A stretch of DNA of 64,000 bases. Source: Nitratireductor pacificus pht-3B (GTDB lineage: Bacteria; Pseudomonadota; Alphaproteobacteria; Rhizobiales; Rhizobiaceae). This document shows, in pieces, positions 17,426 through 25,376 of the stretch; position 1 is the stretch's first letter; each line of letters begins with the position of its first letter. The stretch spans positions 1 to 64,000 of the forward strand of contig NZ_AMRM01000026.1 in the NCBI RefSeq assembly GCF_000300335.1. Direction: 5' to 3'. The translations under genes were made by a program, and so were the position numbers. Under the pieces are notes generated by a model that did no database searches, was not told the origin of the DNA, and saw nothing but the letters and a program-made list of their open reading frames with translations.

Positions 17426-17869
17426 TCAAGCCTGCACGCGCGCCGCGAGCGCATCCAGGGCGAGTACATAACCGAATGCGCCCAAACCGCAAATCATGCC
17501 TGTCGCCGCCGGTGCGATCATCGAGACATGGCGGAAGGCTTCGCGCGCGTGAATGTTGGAAATATGCACTTCGACCACCGGCAGCGGACGGACGGCAAGC
17601 ACCGCGTCGTGCAAGGCGATCGAGGTATGGCCGTAAGCGCCGGGATTGATGACGACGCCGACGGCCTTCTCGCCGGCCTCGTGAATCCAGTCGACGAGGT
17701 CCCCCTCGTGATTGGACTGCCGGAAGACCAGGTCGAACCCAAGCGCGCTTGCCTTCTCCGCACAGTCGCTCTCGATGGTGGCGAGGGTCTGGGCGCCGTA
17801 GATGCCCGGTTCCCGCTTGCCCAGCGCGTTCAGGTTGGGTCCATTCAGGACGAAGACTGTTTTTGTCAT
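17426..17869 (-). CDS. aroQ: type II 3-dehydroquinate dehydratase
   Basis: A 147-residue dehydroquinase of type II, third step of the shikimate pathway. Features: [19 protein letters not shown] with the catalytic tyrosine at residue 24 and arginine at 19; [45 protein letters not shown] with the catalytic histidine near residue 102. ATG at 17869 is preferred over an adjoining TTG. The gene lies 20 bases upstream of accB, giving an aroQ-accB-accC cluster that is common in Alphaproteobacteria. Confidence 0.97.
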   Translation of the reverse strand: MTKTVFVLNGPNLNALGKREPGIYGAQTLATIESDCAEKASALGFDLVFRQSNHEGDLVDWIHEAGEKAVGVVINPGAYGHTSIALHDAVLAVRPLPVVEVHISNIHAREAFRHVSMIAPAATGMICGLGAFGYVLALDALAARVQA

Positions 17870-18048
17870 CAATATCCCCTGGACCGCGGATGCGGCCCAA
17901 CTGTGGCCCAGTGCGGCCCGGTCGTCCGCTCCTCTATAGAGGGCTTAGACCGTGCCGCAAAGATCGCAAGGGGCTTCTTTTTCTGTCCACAACGGGGTTT
18001 TGCGGCCCGCAAAGGCATTTCCGGCGCGCGATTGCCTCGGCAGTCGCC

Positions 18049-18831
18049 TCAGCAGGCCTTGTCGAGGCAGGCGCGGGCCGTCTCGATCTTTTCCTGGAGC
18101 ACGTCCTTGCCGAGCGCACCGAACACGACTTCCTTGCCGATGACATAGGCCGGCGTCCCACTGACGGCGAGCTGATTCGCCAGGTCGTAGGTTTCGGCGA
18201 AGACCTGCTGGATCTGCGGATCCTCCATTCCGGCGCGCAGGGCGGTCTCGTCGATGCCGAGACCGGTGGCGATCTTCACGGCCACGTCGCCGTCGGCGCG
18301 CGTGTCGCTGCCCAGAAGCGCTTCGTGGAACTCCGCGTATTTCTCGGGAGCGATTGCATGGACGGCGGCCGACACCACATGCGCCTCGCGCGACTGGGGC
18401 GACAGGATCGGGAATTCCTTGAGAACGAAGCGAACGTCGGGATTGTCCTCGACCAGCGCCTGCATGTCCCCGAGGGCGCGTTTGCAGTAGCCGCAATTGT
18501 AGTCGAAGAACTCGACCACGGTGATGGCGGCCTCGGGATTGCCGATGACGCCGTCATGCTTGCTGTTGAAGATGGCGTCGCTGGCTTTGTCGAGCACGTC
18601 GCGCTGCGCCATCTCCTGCTGCTCGCGCTGCTTCTTCTCGAGCGCGGACTGCACTTCGAGCATGATCTCGGGATTGGCGAGCAGGTACTCGCGGACGACC
18701 TTCTCCACGGCGGCCTTGTCGACGCCGTCGGCCGCCTGGGTTACGCCCGTGAGGGAGGACATCAGCAGGACGGAGGCTGCGAGCGCTGCGCCGGCGGGTT
18801 TGGGAAATCTCATGGCAGGTTCCAATTTCAT
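18049..18831 (-). CDS. DsbA family thiol:disulfide interchange protein
   Basis: A 260-residue exported thioredoxin-fold protein. A signal peptide ends TGVTQA near residue 33. A helical N-terminal extension (EKVVREYLLANPEIMLEVQSALEKKQ) precedes the DsbA core. The active site is FFDYNCGYCKRAL with CGYC at 113-116, and the cis-proline loop is SGTPAYVIG. The long N-terminal helix resembles ScsC/BDB-type proteins, so trimerisation and isomerase activity are possible. Partners DsbB/ScsB are not seen here. An internal ATG at 18813 is a possible shorter start. Confidence 0.92.
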   Translation of the reverse strand: MKLEPAMRFPKPAGAALAASVLLMSSLTGVTQAADGVDKAAVEKVVREYLLANPEIMLEVQSALEKKQREQQEMAQRDVLDKASDAIFNSKHDGVIGNPEAAITVVEFFDYNCGYCKRALGDMQALVEDNPDVRFVLKEFPILSPQSREAHVVSAAVHAIAPEKYAEFHEALLGSDTRADGDVAVKIATGLGIDETALRAGMEDPQIQQVFAETYDLANQLAVSGTPAYVIGKEVVFGALGKDVLQEKIETARACLDKAC

Positions 18832-18890
18832 TTCGGGTGCGGGGTTCGAGACTGGGTGTCTTCAGCAGTGGGAATGGTTCACCGGCGCTG

Positions 18891-20279
18891 TCAGCGAGGT
18901 TGCTTGTACTGGATGATGTCCTGAGCCCGCAGCCAGCCCGGCGATCCCGGTTTCAGCCGCTTCTGCGAGCGAAGCGCAAACAGTTTGGCGTCACGATAAT
19001 GCCCGGAATGGAAATGTCCCTCCGCAGTGGCAAGCTCGGCGGAAGCCACATCGCCCAGCTGCCCGTAGGCCTGCGCCAGATAGCGGTAGCCGTTGGCAAA
19101 TTCGGGTTCGCGCGACAGGCCCGTCTGCAGCTCCGATGCGGCCTTGCGAACCAGATCCGGCTTGCCGGTCGCCATCAGTGCCTGGCCGTAGCCGACCTGC
19201 AGAAGGCCCGGTGTGCCCGGAGCCAGCACGATCGCCTTGGCGTAGGCGTTGGCGGCCTCCTGCGGCCTGTTCGCCTTGATTAGGATGTCGCCGCGCAGTT
19301 CCTGGAGATAGGGGTTGCGCGGCAGCTTCGCGGCGAGGGCGTCGGCCTTCTTCAGGGCGGCGGCCGGATTGCCGGTCAGATAGGTCGAGATGGCATCGCC
19401 GTAGCGGGCGGCCAGTCCGTTCGGGTCGCTGCGGAACAGACGGGCCGCGGCAGCCGCGCCCTGGGTATAGGCAGCGATCTTGGCGCGCATGAAATCATGG
19501 CGCAACTGCAGTTCGGGCGGATCCTTGCGATCGAAGTGACGGCTGTTGCGCGCCAGCTCCTGCAGGTTGGCGATCCGCTCCCGCGGCATGGGATGGCTGA
19601 TCTGGTAGGGATCGACATTGACCCCGGCGAGGGCCAGTCCGCCGGCCAGCCGTTCGAAGGTCGTCAGCATGCCGCGGGCCGACTGGCCGGTCGCATTGAG
19701 ATAGTCGATCGCCGTGCGGTCGGCCGTCGCTTCCTCGGAACGCTGGTAGCCGAGCAGGCCGCGCCGCGCGACTTCTGCGCCGCCGGCGGCCATGCCGACA
19801 CCGGCCTGCGCCAGCTCGCCCGATTTGGAGGCGGCGCCGGCGACGCCGGCACCGATGCCGATCAGCGCCGCCACGATGGCCATGGTCTGCGCCCGCTGGA
19901 TCTGCTGGCGCAGGCGTTCCTGGTGTCCGCCGGCGATGTGCCCTGCCTCATGGGCGATGACGCCGATGATCTCGTTGGGGGTTTCCGCCTCCATCAGTGC
20001 GCCGGTGTGGATGAAGATGCGCCGGCCGGCGACGAAAGCGTTGAAGCCCCGGTTGTTGACGAGAATGATGTCGATCCCCGAGCGGGACAGTCCGGCAGCC
20101 TTGAGGATCGGCCGGGCATATTCGGAGATCAGGGCCTCGATCTCGGCGTCGCGCACCACGGGAATGCCCTGCTGGGCCGTTGCGGGCGGGACGGAGAAGA
20201 CGAGCAGATGCACGGCCGCCAGAAAAAGTGCCGCAAAACGCGGCATGATGCTTCGAAGCATGGTCGGTTTCTCAAACAT
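18891..20279 (-). CDS. M48 family metalloprotease with TPR region (BepA-like)
   Basis: About 462 residues. A signal peptide (FAALFLAAVHLLVFSVPPATA) is followed by an M48 zinc protease domain with HEAGHIAGGH (zinc histidines near 110 and 114) and a downstream RSEEATADR glutamate that would be the third ligand. The C-terminal half is a helical TPR-like region (ADALAAKLPRNPYLQELRGD, QEAANAYAKAIVLAPGTPG). It resembles BepA/YfgC, a periplasmic protease and chaperone for outer-membrane assembly. Initiation is uncertain: ATG at 20279, 20261 or 20246. It precedes the DsbA-like gene, which may fold its substrates. Confidence 0.9.
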   Translation of the reverse strand: MFEKPTMLRSIMPRFAALFLAAVHLLVFSVPPATAQQGIPVVRDAEIEALISEYARPILKAAGLSRSGIDIILVNNRGFNAFVAGRRIFIHTGALMEAETPNEIIGVIAHEAGHIAGGHQERLRQQIQRAQTMAIVAALIGIGAGVAGAASKSGELAQAGVGMAAGGAEVARRGLLGYQRSEEATADRTAIDYLNATGQSARGMLTTFERLAGGLALAGVNVDPYQISHPMPRERIANLQELARNSRHFDRKDPPELQLRHDFMRAKIAAYTQGAAAAARLFRSDPNGLAARYGDAISTYLTGNPAAALKKADALAAKLPRNPYLQELRGDILIKANRPQEAANAYAKAIVLAPGTPGLLQVGYGQALMATGKPDLVRKAASELQTGLSREPEFANGYRYLAQAYGQLGDVASAELATAEGHFHSGHYRDAKLFALRSQKRLKPGSPGWLRAQDIIQYKQPR

Positions 20280-20386
20280 GATCAAAACTGGTAGCCGAGC
20301 AAAACGGCAATGGAAAGGCCGGTCCGGCCTGATCAGCTAGTTTTGATCGATGCCGGAAAGGGGCTTTTGGCCGCAGCGGATGCAAG

Positions 20387-20411
20387 AAAGCCGGCGCGGG
20401 GCGCCGGCTTT
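20387..20411 (-). terminator. rne terminator
   Basis: AAAGCCGGCGC and GCGCCGGCTTT form an 11-bp perfect stem around a three-base loop, 36 bases after the rne stop. On the minus strand it continues CTTTCTT, a weak U-tract. The stem is palindromic enough to act in both directions. Confidence 0.7.
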
Positions 20412-20446
20412 CAGGTCAATCAGATACGCGTGTGGACGTTCGAGGC

Positions 20447-23152
20447 TCAGAAGAAACCCTTGCGCTGCCACCAGCCGGTCTTGCGCGGGGCGGCATCCTC
20501 GGCGCCCTCGGGCGAGGACGAGACCACCACCGGTTCAGCGCTCGCGGCGACTTCCTTGGCCTTTGTCGTCTTGCGCTTTGCCGGCGCCCGGCGCTTCGGC
20601 TTCTCCGCCTCGGTCACCTCGGGCTCGGCAGCGGGTTCCGCTGCGGCTTCGGCGCCTTCCGATGCCTCGTCAGCGACGACCGGTTCGGCGGCCGCCTTGT
20701 CCTCTGCCGCGGCGTCCTCGCTCTTCGCGGCGCTCTTGCGCGTGCGACGGCGCGGCTTCTTGGCCGGCGCTTCGTCTTCCGCTGCAGGGCCGGATGCAGG
20801 CGCGTCCTCGGCCACTGTGTCGGCCGCGACGCTCTCCGCTACGGTGCCATCCGCCGGGGCGTCCTGTTCCGTCGCAACGGCTTCGGGCGCCGGCGTCGAA
20901 ACAGCGTCCTCCGCGCCGTCGGCATCCGTGTCGCCTTCGGCCGAGACCGTTTCAGTCGACTCGGCATCCGCCGCCTGCTCGTCGCGGCGGTTGCGTCGGC
21001 CGCCGCGACGCCCGCGATGCCGCTTCTTGCGTTCGCCGCCGTCCTCGCCGGTGGAGGATGCCGTTCCGGTCTCCTGAGCAGGCTGCTCGTCGCCGTCACT
21101 CTCGGGCTGCGCCTCGATCTCCTCGCCGGATGTCGATGCGTGCTCGCCGCCGCCATTGCGGTTGCGGCCGCCGCGGCGCTTGCGCTTGCGCCGGCGCTTG
21201 CGGGTTTCCCCGTCCTCATTCTCGCCTGTCCCTGCAGCCGCAACCGCAGCCGCATCGGCTTCCGCTTCCTCCTCGTCATCGACGAGGAGCGCCGGAGCAG
21301 GCACAGGCTGGGTGTGCGCCGACTTGTCGGCCAGCTGCTGCTTGACGATGGCGAAATGCTGGACGCCGACCGCGTCGTCCGCCTCGACCGTGATGGAAAC
21401 GCCGAAGCGGCCTTCCATCTCGACCAGGTTGGCGCGCTTGTGGTTCAGCAGGTAGAGCGCGGTGGAGGTCGGCGTGCGCACGGCGATGTCGTTGCGCGCG
21501 TCCTTGAGAAGATATTCCTCGATGGAGCGGGCGACATAGAGCGCGACCGAGGATTCGGAACGGATATGGCCAGTGCCGCCGCAATGGGGGCAGGGCTGCA
21601 TCGTGCTTTCCAGAACGCTGGCGCGGATGCGCTGGCGCGACATCTCCAGCAGTCCGAAATGCGAGATCCGTCCGACCTGGATGCGGGCGCGATCGTTCTT
21701 CAGGCAATCCTTGAGGCGTTTCTCGACCGCACGGTTGTTGCGGTTCTCCTCCATGTCGATGAAGTCGATGACGATCAGGCCGGCCATGTCGCGCAGGCGC
21801 AGCTGGCGGGCGACCTCCTCGGCAGCCTCCAGATTGGTCTGCAGCGCAGTGTCCTCGATCGAGTGTTCCTTCGTCGAGCGGCCCGAGTTGACGTCGATCG
21901 CCACCAGCGCTTCGGTCTGGTTGATGATGATGTAGCCGCCGGACTTCAGCGTCACCTGCGGCTGCAGCATGCGGTCGAGCTGGGCTTCGATGCCGCTGCC
22001 GGCGAAGATCGGCGTGACCTCGCGGTAGGGCTGCACCGACTTTGCATGGCTCGGCATGAGCATGCGCATGAAATCCTTGGCCTCGCGATAGCCGTCCTCG
22101 CCGGAGACCAGGATCTCGTCGATATCCTTGTTGTAGAGATCGCGCACCGAGCGCTTGATGAGGCTGCCTTCCTCATAGACCAGCGAAGGTGCGATCGATT
22201 CCAGCGTCAGCGAGCGGACCTTTTCCCAGAGCCGCATCAGATAGTCGTAGTCGCGCTTGACCTCGACCTTGGTGCGGTTGGCACCGGCAGTGCGCAGGAT
22301 CACGCCCATGCCTTCCGGAACGTCGAGATGGCGCACCACGTCCTTCAACCGCTTGCGGTCCTGGACATTGGTGATCTTGCGCGAAATGCCGCCGCCGCGC
22401 GCCGTGTTCGGCATCAGGACGGAGTAGCGTCCGGCGAGCGACAGATAGGTGGTCAGCGCGGCGCCCTTGTTGCCGCGCTCCTCCTTCACCACCTGGACCA
22501 GCAGGATCTGGCGGCGCTTGATGACTTCCTGGATCTTGTAGTTCTTGCGGGCAGGGCGGCGGCGGTTCTGCGCCTCGTCCAGCGCATCCTCGGCGCCGAC
22601 CGTGTCGACATCGTCCTCGCCATTGTCGTCCTCGCCGTCGCGGGCGGAGCGGGGTTCTTCGGAAACGCTTTCGGAAGCGGCCTCGGCCGCCATGGCGGGT
22701 GCCTTGTCCTCGTCGCCTTCGTCGCCCGCCTGATCCTGCAGTGCTGCGTCGTCGGCAGCCTCAGCCTTCTTCGCGGACTGCTTCGTGCTGGCGCGCCGGC
22801 GCTTGCGGCCGCCTTTCTGGGAGGAACGCGGCTCGTCGTCCTCGGCTTCCTCTTCCGCCCTGGCCTCGGCCGCCTCCGCCTGGAGCAGAGCCTGCCGGTC
22901 GGCTACCGGGATCTGGTAGTAGTCGGGATGGATTTCGCTAAAGGCCAGGAAACCGTGCCTGTTGCCGCCATACTCGACGAAAGCCGCCTGGAGCGAGGGT
23001 TCGACGCGCGTCACGCGCGCCAGGTAGATGTTTCCTCGAAGCTGCTTCTTGTCCTGCGATTCGAAATCGAACTCTTCAATGCGGTTACCGCGAAGTACGA
23101 CGACTCTCGTTTCCTCCGGATGGGAGGCATCTATCAGCATTTTGTTCGGCAT
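20447..23152 (-). CDS. rne: ribonuclease E/G family endoribonuclease
   Basis: A 901-residue RNase E. The split S1 domain starts MLIDASHPEETRVVVLRGN and is interrupted by an acidic/basic low-complexity insert of about 115 residues (about 90-204, with KGGRKRRRASTKQ and acidic tracts) before it resumes at IQEVIKRRQILLVQVVKEERG; this insert is normal in Alphaproteobacteria. The catalytic aspartates lie in VAIDVNSG and GLIVIDFIDME. The zinc-link is CPHCGGTGHI near residue 520. The last third is disordered and rich in Ala, Glu, Lys and Arg tracts, the scaffold for degradosome partners. It ends in WWQRKGFF. Confidence 0.97.
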   Translation of the reverse strand: MPNKMLIDASHPEETRVVVLRGNRIEEFDFESQDKKQLRGNIYLARVTRVEPSLQAAFVEYGGNRHGFLAFSEIHPDYYQIPVADRQALLQAEAAEARAEEEAEDDEPRSSQKGGRKRRRASTKQSAKKAEAADDAALQDQAGDEGDEDKAPAMAAEAASESVSEEPRSARDGEDDNGEDDVDTVGAEDALDEAQNRRRPARKNYKIQEVIKRRQILLVQVVKEERGNKGAALTTYLSLAGRYSVLMPNTARGGGISRKITNVQDRKRLKDVVRHLDVPEGMGVILRTAGANRTKVEVKRDYDYLMRLWEKVRSLTLESIAPSLVYEEGSLIKRSVRDLYNKDIDEILVSGEDGYREAKDFMRMLMPSHAKSVQPYREVTPIFAGSGIEAQLDRMLQPQVTLKSGGYIIINQTEALVAIDVNSGRSTKEHSIEDTALQTNLEAAEEVARQLRLRDMAGLIVIDFIDMEENRNNRAVEKRLKDCLKNDRARIQVGRISHFGLLEMSRQRIRASVLESTMQPCPHCGGTGHIRSESSVALYVARSIEEYLLKDARNDIAVRTPTSTALYLLNHKRANLVEMEGRFGVSITVEADDAVGVQHFAIVKQQLADKSAHTQPVPAPALLVDDEEEAEADAAAVAAAGTGENEDGETRKRRRKRKRRGGRNRNGGGEHASTSGEEIEAQPESDGDEQPAQETGTASSTGEDGGERKKRHRGRRGGRRNRRDEQAADAESTETVSAEGDTDADGAEDAVSTPAPEAVATEQDAPADGTVAESVAADTVAEDAPASGPAAEDEAPAKKPRRRTRKSAAKSEDAAAEDKAAAEPVVADEASEGAEAAAEPAAEPEVTEAEKPKRRAPAKRKTTKAKEVAASAEPVVVSSSPEGAEDAAPRKTGWWQRKGFF

Positions 23153-23828
23153 AAATTCTTGTCTCCCCGGCAGCGGACGATTGTCGGGCTGCAGCCCGCG
23201 GGCGTCGCCGCAAGCCGTTCTGACAGTCTGTGCCGGATAATTGGAGGTTCGCCTGCGCTGATGGCCGCGCGAAAGAACGCCGGGGCACCGTCGATGCGGT
23301 GCATGTTAGTCCGGATCTTTTACCAATCGCGCCTGAAGCCATTAAATCGCCCGGCAGAACCGTTTCAACCAAGGCCCGAGCAGCGGGCCAGCTTTTGCTC
23401 ACAGTGAGCCGGCGCGGACGTTCGAGGTCCGGCCGTTTCTTCAAGTCGGAGCTACCATTGTCCGGGAGCCCCTGAAAATTTCTTCTGAATCAACGCCCGT
23501 GCTTGCTTGCGGCGGCAGAAATGACGTGCCCCGTAATCCATCGTCGATTGTCAACAGAGACTCAAGCCAAGGACGGATGGCGCGATGATTCAAAAGTGCT
23601 TTTATGATTTGACAATTGCATTGGCAACCCTGATTTCCATCACGCCTGAAAGCACTTGCCGCTCCGGCAGCGGGTTGCGGGCGCGTCGCCCGTTTGCGTG
23701 CAACGCGTGCCGGAGGCATGAAAGCGGGAGCCTACCCCGCTGATTCGAAGGTAAATTCGCCATCATCATTCGATTCCATGGTTCCTGATTCGACCTCGCA
23801 CCGCCTGACGCACCGGAGACAAACGGTT
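23153..23828. promoter_or_regulatory. long divergent spacer between rne and amidase
   Basis: About 680 bases without a supported gene. RNase E genes of other bacteria have long autoregulatory leaders, so the part next to rne is a candidate leader, inferred only from length and position. One small hairpin (GGCCCG at 23373-23378 with CGGGCC at 23384-23389) and a GGGCG-CGT-CGCCC stem near 23690 were seen. A short AT-richer patch near 23590-23640 could hold a promoter. Confidence 0.35.
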
Positions 23829-25013
23829 TTGCGCCGACCGATCATCCACGCTGCCGCATTTCTCGGACTGTTCCTTCTCGCCGTCGGCCATGCACTGGCG
23901 ACGGAACAGGCGCTGAAGGCGCGCGACTACAAGATGGCGGGCGACCAGCAGTACACGCGCATCGTCGTGCATTTCGACCGGAAGCCGACGCTGAACTGGT
24001 TCCTCCTGCGCGATCCGAGCCGCCTCGTCGTCGATCTGCCGGCGACAGAGTTTTCCTTCGATCCCCGCGAACTGGCACCGCGCGGGCTGGTCGCGGGCGT
24101 GCAGTACGGGGTGCTCGGAGAAGACCGCGCCCGCTTGCTGTTCGAAACGGTCGGCCCGTTCGCCGTCGAGACGGCGGAGGTCATCAAGAATGAGAATTCG
24201 GATGGTTTTCGCCTGATCCTCGAACTGCGCGCGAGTTCCAGCGCCGATTTCGATGCGGCGCTGCGGGCGGGCCTCGCCAGTCCGGCCACCGCGCCCGGGG
24301 ACGCCGTGACCCCGCCGGCGCAGCGGTTCACGGTGGCGCTGGACGCCGGACATGGCGGAGCCGATGGCGGCGCGCGCGGCATGAACGGCACGGTCGAGAA
24401 GACGATCACCCTGATCTTCGCCCTGGAACTCGCGAAGAAACTCGAGGAAGCGGGGCTCTACGACGTCGTTCTGACCCGGGAAACCGACCGTTTCCTGCGC
24501 CTCGACGAGCGGGTCAGGATCGCCCGGGAGAAGGGCGCGGATCTGTTCGTCTCGATCCACGCCGACGCGATCGGTGTCCGCGCCGTGCGCGGCGCGACGG
24601 TTTATACGGTGTCCGACAAGGCCTCGGATGCGGAGGCGGCGGCGACTGCGGCCCGCGAGAACCTGTCGGACGAGATCGCCGGGATGGTCGATGACGAGGC
24701 GCAGGACGAGGTCGAGGACATCCTTGTCGACCTGATTCGGCGCGAGACGCACGCTTTCTCCATCCGTTTTGCGCGAACGCTGGTCGGCGAACTGTCCGAC
24801 ACGATGCAGATGGTGAAGAATCCGCATCGCTATGCCGGCTTCCGCGTCCTGCGCGCGCCGGACATCCCTTCCGTTTTGCTGGAGCTCGGCTATCTGTCCA
24901 ATCCGGGCGACGAGGCGCAGCTGCGCGATCCCGAGTGGCGCACGAAGACCATGGGTGCAATCGTGACCGCGATCGGCTATTTCGCCAGGGCGAAGTCCGG
25001 GCAGGGCGGTTGA
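23829..25013 (+). CDS. N-acetylmuramoyl-L-alanine amidase (AmiC type)
   Basis: About 394 residues. TTG at 23829 is preferred: GGAGA lies ten bases upstream and it opens an ideal signal peptide (RRPIIHAAAFLGLFLLAVGHALA). ATG at 23778 is the alternative, with no visible ribosome-binding site. An AMIN domain (RIVVHFDRKPTLNWFLLRDPSRLVVDLP) directs it to the septum; the C-terminal Amidase_3 domain has VALDAGHGGADGGARG with a zinc histidine, VSIHADA with another, and LLELGYLSNPGDE with the catalytic glutamate. It cleaves the stem peptide from MurNAc in daughter-cell separation. PBP1A follows on the same strand. Confidence 0.93.
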   Translation: MRRPIIHAAAFLGLFLLAVGHALATEQALKARDYKMAGDQQYTRIVVHFDRKPTLNWFLLRDPSRLVVDLPATEFSFDPRELAPRGLVAGVQYGVLGEDRARLLFETVGPFAVETAEVIKNENSDGFRLILELRASSSADFDAALRAGLASPATAPGDAVTPPAQRFTVALDAGHGGADGGARGMNGTVEKTITLIFALELAKKLEEAGLYDVVLTRETDRFLRLDERVRIAREKGADLFVSIHADAIGVRAVRGATVYTVSDKASDAEAAATAARENLSDEIAGMVDDEAQDEVEDILVDLIRRETHAFSIRFARTLVGELSDTMQMVKNPHRYAGFRVLRAPDIPSVLLELGYLSNPGDEAQLRDPEWRTKTMGAIVTAIGYFARAKSGQGG

Positions 25014-25376
25014 AATCGGGTGGTCGCGCAACCGGCGGCGTTGCAAGCGCGCAACGGGACATGGTTTAATGCCGGCGCGCCCCCGACGGTGATTCATTCG
25101 CCGCATTTTGCCCACAAGCCTGAGGCAGAACGCGATGATCCGACGGGTGCCGGAATCGCCGGCATGAGGTCGGTTGTTCCGGGCGGTCGTTCCGGGCCGT
25201 GACGGAGATGACGCCGCCCCGTTCATTGGGCCGTGGCTCCGTCTCGGATATGCCGGGGCAGACTGAAGGGCGGTTCGGTGCATCCTTAAAGATGCTCCGT
25301 TGGGATTTGAAGAAGGGGCTCCGCGCCATACGCGCCTTGTAAGGCGGCGTTGCCTGGGACCCGAATTGGAGCGGGC
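25014..25376. other. 363-bp spacer before the PBP1A gene, no gene seen
   Basis: I see no coding region, tRNA or obvious regulatory palindrome. It presumably carries the promoter and leader of the PBP1A gene. Confidence 0.3.

Noticed and set aside
20432-23407. A 991-codon plus-strand frame opposite rne.
   Set aside because: Antisense to a gene with complete RNase E motifs; composition is typical of a shadow frame.
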